This document shows, piece by piece, positions 7,891 through 14,804 of a DNA stretch of 37,821 nucleotides. Location: NCBI RefSeq assembly GCF_027492755.1, contig NZ_JAPUED010000207.1, positions 1-37,821 of the forward strand. The letters run 5' to 3'. The notes below the pieces were generated by a model that worked only from the letters and a program-made list of their open reading frames with translations, was not told the DNA's origin and did no database searches. Each line of letters opens with the position of its first letter. Within the stretch, counting starts at the first letter, position 1. A program made the position numbers and the translations under genes. The DNA comes from Micropruina sp. Its GTDB lineage: Bacteria; Actinomycetota; Actinomycetes; Propionibacteriales; Propionibacteriaceae.

Positions 7891-8691
7891 TCAGGCCTTC
7901 CAGAAACCCGAGAAGGTGATCCGCTCCTTGGCCAGCCCGGCGCGCTGCAGCCGCCGGCGTCCCTCGGTGGCCAGGGTCGATTCGCCCACTACGAACGCGT
8001 AGGACGCCGGACAGGCCACCTCGACCGCTTCGAGTGCGCGCAGGGCGGCGACGCCGGCGTGGGTGCCGGGCTCGTCGCGGGGCATCCACCGGATGTTCAC
8101 GCCTTCGGGTGCTTCCACCGGCAGCACGTCCTCGTGCGCGGGCACTTCGATGATCGCGGTGCCTACAGCGTCAGCGGGCAGATCGCGCAGGATGCCCCGC
8201 AGCGCGGGCAGGCCGCTCTCGTCCGCGACCAGCAGGTAGTTCGTGGTGTCGCCGGGCGGGTCGAACAGCACGCCCTGGTCGAGCAGGGCCACCGGGCTGC
8301 CGGGCACCGCCGACACCGCCCAGGACGCCACTCGGGCCAGCTTTCCCTGGTGCCAGTGCAGCACCACGTCGATGTCCAGCTCGGCCCGACCGTCGAATCG
8401 GCGGTAGCCGGCGACGGTGTAGTTGCTGCAGTGCGGTCGCTGCTCCTCGGGGATCGCGAGATACGACTTCCACCAGAGCCGTCCGCGGACCTCCGGCAGG
8501 CGGAGCCCACCGTCGCTGGCCACCGGGAAGAAGAGCCGGAACCAGTGGTCGAGCCCGCGCCAGTCGAACTCGGCGAGGTCGGCCGATTCGAGGGTGATCC
8601 GCTGGAACGACGGAGACACCCGTCGAGTCCCTGCGACGCGGGCATGGAACATGCGCGGATTGGCGGGCATCAGCCGCGGAAAGTCGCTCAC
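7891..8691 (-). CDS. Siderophore-interacting protein (ferric-siderophore reductase)
   Basis: A 266-aa flavoprotein of the SIP/ViuB family, which reduces ferric siderophores in the cytoplasm to release iron. The FAD-binding barrel covers residues about 15-140 (VAGTRRVSPSFQRITLE, then a divergent flavin-binding segment HCSNYTVAGYRRF). The C-terminal SIP domain follows with LLVADESGLPALRGIL, which contacts NAD(P)H, and ends in the family's ERITFSGFWKA-type tail. GTG 8691 follows an AGGGG purine stretch, rather close to the start. An IdeR/DtxR-type iron box lies 18 bp upstream, so it should be repressed by iron-loaded IdeR. No siderophore biosynthesis or uptake gene is adjacent. Confidence 0.9.
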   Translation of the reverse strand: MSDFPRLMPANPRMFHARVAGTRRVSPSFQRITLESADLAEFDWRGLDHWFRLFFPVASDGGLRLPEVRGRLWWKSYLAIPEEQRPHCSNYTVAGYRRFDGRAELDIDVVLHWHQGKLARVASWAVSAVPGSPVALLDQGVLFDPPGDTTNYLLVADESGLPALRGILRDLPADAVGTAIIEVPAHEDVLPVEAPEGVNIRWMPRDEPGTHAGVAALRALEAVEVACPASYAFVVGESTLATEGRRRLQRAGLAKERITFSGFWKA

Positions 8692-8708
8692 AACCCCTCG
8701 CTCAAAAG

Positions 8709-8727
8709 TTAGGTTAGCCTCACCATA
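8709..8727 (-). promoter_or_regulatory. IdeR/DtxR iron box
   Basis: TTAGGTTAGCCTCACCATA matches the 19-bp DtxR/IdeR consensus TTAGGTTAGCCTAACCTAA at 16 of 19 positions. It sits immediately upstream of the siderophore-interacting protein gene, where a bound repressor would block the promoter. Confidence 0.8.
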
Positions 8728-8757
8728 CTTGGCGGTCCGAAGTGTCGTCGACGCCGT

Positions 8758-9660
8758 TCACCACGCGGTGCCCTGGCAGGCGTCCGAACCGGACGGCTCC
8801 ACCTGCAGAGTGGCGTGGTCGATGCCGAAACCCTCGCGCAGCACGGTGCTCGCCGCGACCAGAACCTCCGCGGCGTCGGCGTCCTCGGCGCTGACCAGGT
8901 GCGCGGTGGCGACGTTCATGCCCGAGGTCAGCGTCCAGAGGTGCAGGTCATGGACCTCGATGACGCCCGGGACGCCGGCCAGCCGGAGCTTGGCGTCGTC
9001 CGGATCGATTCCGGGCGGCGCGGACTGGCCGAGCACCCCGATCACCTCGCGTCCCAGTCGCACGGCCCGGACGCCGACGAACACGGCCAGCGCGAGCGCC
9101 AGGATCGGGTCCCACAGCGGCGACCCGGTCAACCAGGTGCCCAGCCCGGCCAGCAGCACACCGACCGAGCCGAGTGCGTCGGCCAGCACCTCCAGATAGG
9201 CGCCCTTCACGTTGAGGTTCTCGGTCGAGCCGCCGCGCAGCAGTGTCAGCGCGATCAGGTTGACCACCAGCCCGACGACGCCCACCACCGCCAGCACGCC
9301 GGCGGGCACGCTCACCGGGCTGCCGATCCGCTCCACCGCATTGATCAGCACATAGCCGCAGACGACCAGCATCAACAGAACGCTCAAGCCGGCAGCGAAG
9401 ATCTCGGCCCGGTAGCGGCCGTAGGTGCGGCGTCCGGTGCGGTCGGGCCTGGTCGCCCAATGGGAGGCGGTCAGCGCGACGGTCAGCCCCACCGTGTCGG
9501 CGGCCATATGGCCGGCGTCGGAGAGGACGCTCAGCGCGCCCGACCAGATGCCGACGGCCAGTTCCAGCACGAAGAAGGCACCGGTGAGTGCCAGCGCCAC
9601 CTGGAGTCGCCAGCGATGCACGGCACCGGTGTGGCCGTGCTGATGAGTGTGTCCGGACAT
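8758..9660 (-). CDS. CDF-family divalent metal exporter
   Basis: A 300-aa cation diffusion facilitator (CzcD/ZitB type) that exchanges cytoplasmic Zn2+, Co2+ or related ions for protons. A His-rich start (HTHQHGHTGAVH) is followed by six membrane helices. The first metal-site helix reads LSDAGHMAADTVGL and contains HxxxD. The paired helix reads YLEVLADALGSVG, with Glu where zinc-type CDFs usually have His. The C-terminal cytoplasmic domain includes GVIEVHDLHLWTLTSG, the conserved metal-binding dimerisation strand. ATG 9660 was chosen for its AGGAGG, five bases away. It stands alone, divergent from a small membrane ORF. Confidence 0.9.
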   Translation of the reverse strand: MSGHTHQHGHTGAVHRWRLQVALALTGAFFVLELAVGIWSGALSVLSDAGHMAADTVGLTVALTASHWATRPDRTGRRTYGRYRAEIFAAGLSVLLMLVVCGYVLINAVERIGSPVSVPAGVLAVVGVVGLVVNLIALTLLRGGSTENLNVKGAYLEVLADALGSVGVLLAGLGTWLTGSPLWDPILALALAVFVGVRAVRLGREVIGVLGQSAPPGIDPDDAKLRLAGVPGVIEVHDLHLWTLTSGMNVATAHLVSAEDADAAEVLVAASTVLREGFGIDHATLQVEPSGSDACQGTAW

Positions 9661-9807
9661 GCACACCTCCTGTCGGGGATCAGCTTAAGCCCGTCCGCAT
9701 ATTGTGCGCGCTGAGCCTTGCGTAAATACCGGCGGAGGTGTGGATGTATCAGCCGCGGCGGTGGCCGCTCATGGCAAGGGAACAGCCTCTCTCCAGGAGT
9801 GATCTCA

Positions 9808-9906
9808 ATGACGTTACCGATGCACTCATCCGTCCTGCTGCGTGGCGGCATCCTGCTCGGGGCGCTGCTTTCGCTGGCGATTCTGCTGTTCGGCCTACCC
9901 TCCTGA
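9808..9906 (+). CDS. Possible small membrane protein, 32 aa
   Basis: A 32-codon ORF starts at ATG 9808 with AGGAG (9795-9799) upstream. Its sequence MTLPMHSSVLLRGG leads into one hydrophobic helix, ILLGALLSLAILLFGLP, filling the rest of the peptide. It lies in the 487-bp gap between the divergent CDF exporter and dhaK, with no other convincing gene there. Small single-pass proteins of this kind often modulate a transporter, but no family is recognised and the neighbour it would serve is unclear. A frame-shifted longer ORF over the same bases has a less protein-like composition. Confidence 0.4.
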   Translation: MTLPMHSSVLLRGGILLGALLSLAILLFGLPS

Positions 9907-10007
9907 TCCCCGTTGCCGCCCAAGCGGCCCACTGTGGGATTGTGAGGTTTTGGTGTGGATTTGTAGGCACACCCCTCGTCGGTTGCGTGAGCCCATGCGA
10001 TACTGAA

Positions 10008-10052
10008 GGTATGCACCGCACGGCGCAGAAGCCGTTGTCAGCGGGGCATACC
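10008..10052 (+). promoter_or_regulatory. Long bulged hairpin upstream of dhaK
   Basis: GGTATGCACCGC (10008-10019) pairs with GCGGGGCATACC (10041-10052) with one mismatch. Inside it ACGGC (10020-10024) pairs with GCCGT (10031-10035) around the loop GCAGAA. Together this makes a near-continuous 17-bp stem with one 5-nt bulge. It starts next to a GATACT -10-like box (9999-10004) and ends about 95 bp before the dhaK ATG. It could act as a DNA operator at the transcription start or as a 5'-UTR structure. Confidence 0.55.
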
Positions 10053-10147
10053 AGGTTCACCGGCCCGATGCAGTGCCTCATCCACGGGAACGCTGCGTCG
10101 ACCGACATCGGTGCGCACGCGCACCCCCGAGTGAGAGGGACCAATCG

Positions 10148-11137
10148 ATGAAACGCCTACTCAACGACGGCTACGACGCTGTCGAGGAGCTGCTCGACGG
10201 CTACGTGAAAGCCCACGGCGACGTGGTGAAACTGGCCGACAATGAGCGCGTCGTCGTCCGCACCGAGCTGAGCGCCGAGCCCAAGGTCGGCATCATCTTC
10301 GGCGGCGGCAGCGGGCACGAGCCGCTGTTCCTCGGCTACGTCGGCCCCGGCTTGGCGGACGCCGCGGTGATCGGCAACGTGAACACCTCGCCCGATCCGA
10401 TGGCCTGCTACGACGCGGTGACCGCGGTCGATCAGGGCAAGGGCTGCCTGTACCTGTACGGCAACTACCAGGGCGACGTGCTGAACTTCGACATGGGTGC
10501 CGAGATGGCCGCCGAGGACGGCGTCCGGGTCGAGACGGTGCTGGTCACCGACGACGTCTACTCGGCCAAGGACAAGGCCGACCGACGCGGCGTCGCCGGC
10601 GACGTGATCGTGCTGATGGCCGCCTGTGCGGTGGCCAACACCGGCGCTGATCTGGACGCTGTGAAGGCCGCGGCCGAGAAGGCCAACGACAACACCTACT
10701 CGATGGGTGTCGCGCTGTCGTCGTCCACGCTGCCGGTCACCGGCAAACCGATCTTCGACATCGGCGCCGACGAGATGGAGGTCGGCATGGGCATCCACGG
10801 CGAGCCGGGCATCGAACGCAAGAAGATCGCATCCGCCGACTCGGTGATGGACGAGATCCTCGACATCGTGCTGCCCGACATGGACCTGAAGGCCGGCGAA
10901 GAGGTGGCGGTGCTGATCAACGGCCTCGGCGGCCTGCCCCTGATGGACCAGTACATCTGCTACCGCCGGGTGCACGACGTGCTCAGCTCAAAGGGTGTTT
11001 CGATCGCGAAGTCGATGGTGGGCAACTACGCCACCAGCATGGACATGATCGGGATGGGCGTGACCCTGGTCCGGCTGGACGACGAGCTCAAGGGCTGGCT
11101 GAACGGCTCCTTCGACACCCCCTACCTGAAGCAGTGA
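10148..11137 (+). CDS. dhaK: Dihydroxyacetone kinase subunit DhaK
   Basis: A 329-aa protein of the Dak1 fold, which binds dihydroxyacetone covalently through a histidine and, with DhaL, phosphorylates it to dihydroxyacetone phosphate for glycolysis. Family signs are VGIIFGGGSGHEPLFLGYVG near residue 45, GNYQGDVLNFDMG near residue 115, and VGMGIHGEPGIERKK near residue 216, whose His would carry the hemiaminal-bound substrate. ATG 10148 has an AGAGGGA site. dhaL follows after 12 bp. A strong hairpin lies in the upstream region. Related kinases act on other short ketoses or tetroses, so the exact sugar is an inference. Confidence 0.92.
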   Translation: MKRLLNDGYDAVEELLDGYVKAHGDVVKLADNERVVVRTELSAEPKVGIIFGGGSGHEPLFLGYVGPGLADAAVIGNVNTSPDPMACYDAVTAVDQGKGCLYLYGNYQGDVLNFDMGAEMAAEDGVRVETVLVTDDVYSAKDKADRRGVAGDVIVLMAACAVANTGADLDAVKAAAEKANDNTYSMGVALSSSTLPVTGKPIFDIGADEMEVGMGIHGEPGIERKKIASADSVMDEILDIVLPDMDLKAGEEVAVLINGLGGLPLMDQYICYRRVHDVLSSKGVSIAKSMVGNYATSMDMIGMGVTLVRLDDELKGWLNGSFDTPYLKQ

Positions 11138-11149
11138 GGGCGGTCGTCA

Positions 11150-11785
11150 ATGGCTGACTTCGATCGCGACTACTTCGTCGCCGCCTTCCGCCGGATGGCG
11201 GAGACCGCCGAGATCAACCGCGACGAGTGGACGAAGCTCGACGGCGACATCGGCGACGGCGACCACGGCATCAACATGAGCATCGGCTTCCGGGAGGTGG
11301 TCAAGCAGCTCGACGCGTTGCCCGACGACACCGACGTGGCGGGACTGTTCAAGCTGGTCGGCATGACCCTGCTGCGCAAGGTGGGCGGGGCGTCCGGGCC
11401 GTTGTACGGCAGCTTCTTCATGAAGGCCGGAGCCGAGGTGGCGGGCCAGTCGGAGGTGTCCTTCGACGACGTCCGTCGCATGCTGCGGGCCGGGGTGACC
11501 TCGATCCAGCAGCGCGGCAAGGCCCAGCTGGGCGACAAGACGATGCTGGACAGCTACCTGCCCGGCCTCGACGTGCTGGAGGCCGCGGACGCCGGCGATC
11601 CCGGTGCGGCGCTCGACGCCTTCGTGGCACGGATGCGGCAGGGTTCTGACGACACCATTCCGCTGGTCGCCAAGAAGGGCCGGGCGATGCGGCTGGGCGA
11701 GCGCTCCGTCGGCCATCGCGACCCCGGTTCGCAGTCGTCCTGGCAGCTGATGAACTGTCTGCTCGAGGAATACAACGCCCGCTGA
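11150..11785 (+). CDS. dhaL: Dihydroxyacetone kinase subunit DhaL
   Basis: A 211-aa Dak2-fold nucleotide-binding subunit. The Mg-ADP motif KLDGDIGDGDHGINM is near residues 28-42, and GGASGPLYGSFF near residue 80 is the second conserved loop. In PTS-type systems DhaL keeps ADP bound and is recharged by DhaM, a phosphoryl carrier. Here no dhaM follows: the next bases are a palindromic repeat and then a convergent lipoprotein gene. DhaM may be encoded elsewhere, or the pair may use ATP directly like some sugar-specific DhaKL relatives. The gene is co-transcribed with dhaK, and the ATG follows a GAGGGCGG stretch. Confidence 0.92.
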   Translation: MADFDRDYFVAAFRRMAETAEINRDEWTKLDGDIGDGDHGINMSIGFREVVKQLDALPDDTDVAGLFKLVGMTLLRKVGGASGPLYGSFFMKAGAEVAGQSEVSFDDVRRMLRAGVTSIQQRGKAQLGDKTMLDSYLPGLDVLEAADAGDPGAALDAFVARMRQGSDDTIPLVAKKGRAMRLGERSVGHRDPGSQSSWQLMNCLLEEYNAR

Positions 11786-11790
11786 CCACC

Positions 11791-11848
11791 CGTTGATCGA
11801 GCTGGTCGAGATCCCGGCGCTCGCCACCCCGGCGGACGCCGGGATCTC
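11791..11848. repeat. Dispersed palindrome, family B variant
   Basis: GTTGATCGAGCTGGTCGAG leads into a perfect 12-bp inverted repeat, GAGATCCCGGCG (11808-11819) and CGCCGGGATCTC (11837-11848). It is related to the GTTGAGCTTGTCGA elements at 19648 and 26470. It fills the gap between convergent dhaL and a lipoprotein gene and could end transcription from both sides. Confidence 0.65.
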
Positions 11849-11860
11849 GTTGTCAACGGC

Positions 11861-12541
11861 TCAGACGTTTGCGTTCAGCCGCCACTGGCCGGAGTCGCCG
11901 CCGCTGTTCATGTACCGGACGCCGGAGAGCTTGGCGCCGCTGGGAACGTCGAACACGATCCAGCCCTTGGCGCACTGGCCCGGCTTGTACAGCCGTCCGC
12001 TGCCGTTGGGATAGACGGGTGCCGGCTCGGCTGTGCCGTGGGTGGTGCTGGCCGGGTATTCCTCGCTGTCGGGTCCGAGCAGCACCCAGGTGTCCCAGCT
12101 GAGCTCGATCCCTGCGGCGGCCGCAACGTTGCAGCTCTTGACCATCACCAGCACCTGATTGCCGCGATGGCCGGAGACCTTCGCCCGCTTGCTGTCGAGG
12201 ACGGTGAGGGTCACCTCGCCACCGAGGTCGAGCACCTCGCCCGGAGCACGGAAGGCACCCGCGGAACCGGCGGCCGAAGTGCTGGGCGAGGGTGTGGCAT
12301 TGGGGTCCGGCTCTGGGGGTGCCGACTCGCTCGGTTGTGGAGTACCGGACTGTCCGCTGGGTTCGGGGGAGGGTGAGGACGAATCATCAGGATCGGGCGA
12401 CTCAGCACTGCTGGGGGAGGGGGACACCGACTCGCTGACGCTGGGTGTTTCCGCCGGTGTGGCTGCCGTCGTGGCATTGGGCTGCCCGATCGTGCAGGCA
12501 CTCAGAACCAGCAAGGACAGCAGCGTCAGCAGGCGTTTCAT
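11861..12541 (-). CDS. Secreted lipoprotein with Pro/Ser-rich linker
   Basis: A 226-aa protein that starts MKRLLTLLSLLVLSACTIG, a signal peptide with lipobox LSAC (Cys at 16). A low-complexity linker of Ser, Pro, Glu and Asp covers residues about 22-95, a typical wall-spanning spacer. The globular C-terminal part (about 96-226) begins GEVLDLGGEVTLTVLDSKRAKVSGHRG and contains VMVKSCNVAAAAG; this beta-rich pattern resembles the telokin-like DUF4352 domain of cell-surface lipoproteins, and two cysteines could pair. The role is unknown; an extracellular binding or sensing function is plausible. It stands alone on the minus strand. Confidence 0.75.
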   Translation of the reverse strand: MKRLLTLLSLLVLSACTIGQPNATTAATPAETPSVSESVSPSPSSAESPDPDDSSSPSPEPSGQSGTPQPSESAPPEPDPNATPSPSTSAAGSAGAFRAPGEVLDLGGEVTLTVLDSKRAKVSGHRGNQVLVMVKSCNVAAAAGIELSWDTWVLLGPDSEEYPASTTHGTAEPAPVYPNGSGRLYKPGQCAKGWIVFDVPSGAKLSGVRYMNSGGDSGQWRLNANV

Positions 12542-12592
12542 GGCCGCACCCTACTTGCGTCCGTTGTCGAGGTGCCAGGGTGCTCCGTCGAG

Positions 12593-12740
12593 CGTTTGGA
12601 GAGATCCCGGCGCTAAGGCTGTGACAGCGCCGGCTCAAACGTTGGGGGACGGTTCTCCCGCGTGCGATTCTCGAACGCGCAGGGACGGTTCTTCGCCGTG
12701 CGAATTTCGCATGCGGAAGAACCGTCCCCCGACGTTCGAG
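12593..12740. repeat. Composite nested palindrome cluster (family A copies 2-3)
   Basis: Three inverted-repeat units are packed together. A hairpin with outer stem CGTTTG/CAAACG and inner stem CCGGCGCT/AGCGCCGG spans 12593-12641. A half-element GGGGGACGGTTCT followed by CGCGTGCGATTCTCGAACGCG spans 12644-12680. A full family A palindrome spans 12682-12730, with arms GGGACGGTTCTTC and GAAGAACCGTCCC. The flanks AACGT and ACGTT are also inverted, so a larger palindrome encloses the last two. The 232-bp gap holds no credible gene. Confidence 0.75.
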
Positions 12741-12773
12741 ATCCTGGCTATCGCCGGGACGACGAGGGCTGCC

Positions 12774-13649
12774 TCAGCAGCGGACCTTCCAGGAGCGGAC
12801 CGGGGTCGGCTCACCATAGTTGCGGCAGGGCTCCAAGCCGCGCTTGGCGAGGCCCGCCTGTATCTTGCGCAGGGCGTCCACCGAGAAGCCGTGCCACTGC
12901 ATGTGCATCAGCACGGTGTCGCCGGCCCGCGCAGTCCTGGTCACGTACTTCACCAGGTAGGCCTCCGAGTAGCCGTGCCAGTCATTGGTGTCCACCGTCC
13001 ACAGCCAGATCTTCATGCCCTTGGCCGCGTAGGCCCGGGCCACAGTGTTGTTCCAACCGCCGAACGGGGGCCGGCCGTAGCGGGACTGCACGCCGGGCAG
13101 GCCCAACTGGCTCAGCACGCCCGAGTAGCTCAGCCTGGTGAGCAGCGGATGAGTGTTCGAATGGTTGAAGACGTAGTGGCCCTGGCTGCGGGCGAACTTC
13201 GCGTCGAACCGCTTGCTGTGAATACACGAACCGGTGGGGAAGAGCATCAGGCCGATGCCCAGCTGGGCTGCGCCGGTCAGCACCGTGCGCTCCTCGGCGA
13301 GAGTCCGTGGGCAGTCGTCGAAGGTCAACGCGACGCGGGCTGTGAGGTTGGGCCCGTAACGATACGAGTAGCCCTTCCGGTGCGGAGGCTTCGCCACCTT
13401 GGGCGGCTTGTTCGTGCCTTGGCCACTCGGCGGCTTGGCAGGGTTGCCGGGGCCGGACTCGCCTTTACCCGGGCCGCCGGGAGGCGTCACCTGGGTGGTA
13501 CCAGTGCTGCCCGGAGCGCCGCCGCGAACCGTCGGGGCCGTGGCAGTGGTGGGATTGCCGGCGTACTGACACCCGGCAAGCGCCATGCCGGCGGCAACCA
13601 TCAGGCAGGCGAGGCGGACGGGCCATGTACCCGAAGTCTTCCGGCTCAA
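12774..13649 (-). CDS. Polysaccharide deacetylase lipoprotein (NodB family, CE4)
   Basis: The 291-aa product has a signal peptide with lipobox LAGC (Cys near residue 27), a Gly/Pro/Lys linker to about residue 90, and a NodB homology domain. Its motifs are VALTFDDCPRT (catalytic and metal Asp), FNHSNTHP (HxxxH metal site), RPPFGGWN, DTNDW and VLMHMQWHG. Such enzymes remove acetyl groups from peptidoglycan or other wall glycans. The first motif has Cys where TFDDGP is usual. The frame begins at TTG 13649, which overlaps the stop of yqeY (TTGA), so translation is probably coupled; no in-frame ATG precedes the signal helix. Confidence 0.85.
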   Translation of the reverse strand: MSRKTSGTWPVRLACLMVAAGMALAGCQYAGNPTTATAPTVRGGAPGSTGTTQVTPPGGPGKGESGPGNPAKPPSGQGTNKPPKVAKPPHRKGYSYRYGPNLTARVALTFDDCPRTLAEERTVLTGAAQLGIGLMLFPTGSCIHSKRFDAKFARSQGHYVFNHSNTHPLLTRLSYSGVLSQLGLPGVQSRYGRPPFGGWNNTVARAYAAKGMKIWLWTVDTNDWHGYSEAYLVKYVTRTARAGDTVLMHMQWHGFSVDALRKIQAGLAKRGLEPCRNYGEPTPVRSWKVRC

Positions 13650-14113
13650 GACAGTGCCGCCTTCACCAGTGCGGCGGCGGTCTTACCGTCACCCCGGCCG
13701 GCGATCCGGGGCGTCACGCCCTTCATCACCTGGCCCATCTGGCGCATGGTCGGCGCCGCACCGAGTGCGGATGCCACCGCGGCGACCTCCTCGTCGACGA
13801 TCGCCGCCAGTTCGTCGTCGGTGAGCTGTTGCGGCAGGAAGTCGGCCAGGATGGCCGCCTCGGCGAGTTCCTTCTCGGCCAGTTCGGGACGGCCGCCACC
13901 GGTGTAGGCCTCCGCAGAGTCCTTGCGCTTGGACACCTCGCGGGCCAACACGGCCTGCTCCTCGGCCTCGCTGAGTTCGCGGGCGGACTTGCCGGCCACC
14001 TCCTCGTTCGCGATCGCGGCGAGGGCCATCCGGACGGTCGACTTGCGAAGTTCGTCGTGGGCCTTCATTGCCGCCACCAATTCCTGCTTGAGGCGGTCCT
14101 TGCTCGCTGCCAT
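13646..14113 (-). CDS. yqeY: GatB/YqeY domain protein
   Basis: A 155-aa YqeY-type protein, all helical and related to the tRNA-binding tail of GatB amidotransferase. It begins MAASKDRLKQELVAAMKAHDELRKSTVRMALAAIANEEV and has the AYTGGGRPELAEKELAEAAILADFLPQQL centre and the MRQMGQVMKGVTPRIAGRGDG end that define the family. Its precise role is unresolved; interaction with tRNA or amidated proteins is proposed for the family. ATG 14113 is preceded by AAAGGA; the open frame extends upstream to 14608 but is antisense to thpR there. It overlaps the start of the downstream deacetylase gene. Confidence 0.9.
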   Translation of the reverse strand: MAASKDRLKQELVAAMKAHDELRKSTVRMALAAIANEEVAGKSARELSEAEEQAVLAREVSKRKDSAEAYTGGGRPELAEKELAEAAILADFLPQQLTDDELAAIVDEEVAAVASALGAAPTMRQMGQVMKGVTPRIAGRGDGKTAAALVKAALS

Positions 14114-14174
14114 CGCGATATGTCCTTTCTTGGGGGGTGCCGGGGTCATTCTGCCACTGGCATAAAATCCCCCA

Positions 14175-14741
14175 ATGACGGTGCGCCTGTTCGCGGCAGT
14201 GGTTCCGCCCGCCCCGGTGCTCGGTGCGCTGGAGGTGTTCGTGGAACCACGACGATACGCCGATCCCGACCTGCGCTGGGTGCGTGCCGACAGTTGGCAC
14301 CTCACCCTCGCCTTCTTCGGCGATGTCACCCACGACCGCCTCGAGCCGCTCACCGAAGCACTGGACGACGTCCGCGGCGCCCCGTTCCGGCTCACCCTGG
14401 ACGGCGCGGGCGCCTTCCCCGATCCGGCCGCCGGACGCGTGCTGTTCCAGGCGGTCAGTGACGGATCGGCCGAGTTCTCTGCGCTGTCCCGCCGCGTCCG
14501 GACGGCGGCGGATCGCGTCGGCGTGCCGTCCGACAACGCCAAACACCGGCCGCACCTGACGCTGGCCCGACGCCGCAGGCCCGGCGAGCTGAGCCGCTGG
14601 CTACGCATCGTCGACAGTTTCCCGCCGGCCGCCTTCGAGGTCGGCTCGTTCGCGCTGATCCAGTCGGAACTGCGCCCCTCCGGTGCGCACTACCGGGTGC
14701 TGCACAGCTTCGAACTGGACGCACGTCCGGACTCCGAGTGA
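14175..14741 (+). CDS. thpR: RNA 2',3'-cyclic phosphodiesterase
   Basis: A 188-aa 2H phosphoesterase of the LigT/ThpR type. The two HxT motifs are WHLTLAFFG (near residue 41) and RPHLTLARR (near residue 122), spaced as in the family. These histidines hydrolyse 2',3'-cyclic phosphate to 2'-phosphate in RNA. The start MTVRLFAAVVPP matches the family's MRLFVAI opening. A TAAAAT box (14163-14168) lies six bases before ATG 14175, so the mRNA is probably leaderless, diverging from yqeY. RtcB, which acts on the same kind of RNA end, is encoded 14 kb upstream but is not linked in an operon. Confidence 0.9.
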   Translation: MTVRLFAAVVPPAPVLGALEVFVEPRRYADPDLRWVRADSWHLTLAFFGDVTHDRLEPLTEALDDVRGAPFRLTLDGAGAFPDPAAGRVLFQAVSDGSAEFSALSRRVRTAADRVGVPSDNAKHRPHLTLARRRRPGELSRWLRIVDSFPPAAFEVGSFALIQSELRPSGAHYRVLHSFELDARPDSE

Positions 14742-14804
14742 AGCCGGCAACCCCGCGCCGCGTCGGTACGCTGGCCGGGTTGTCCAAAGAAGGGTGAATC
14801 CACG

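Noticed and set aside
9744-10151. ORF beginning MYQPRRWPLMARE with a GGAGG site
   Set aside because: Runs through the dhaK leader hairpin into the dhaK start and has no protein-like pattern; the 32-aa hydrophobic ORF in another frame is a better candidate.
14114-14608. Upstream extension of yqeY to about 320 codons
   Set aside because: The extension is antisense to thpR; ATG 14113 gives the standard YqeY N-terminus.
14742-14804. SAM-responsive riboswitch before metY
   Set aside because: The leader from the likely start to the ATG is only about 25-60 nt and shows no S-box or SAM-IV pairing.
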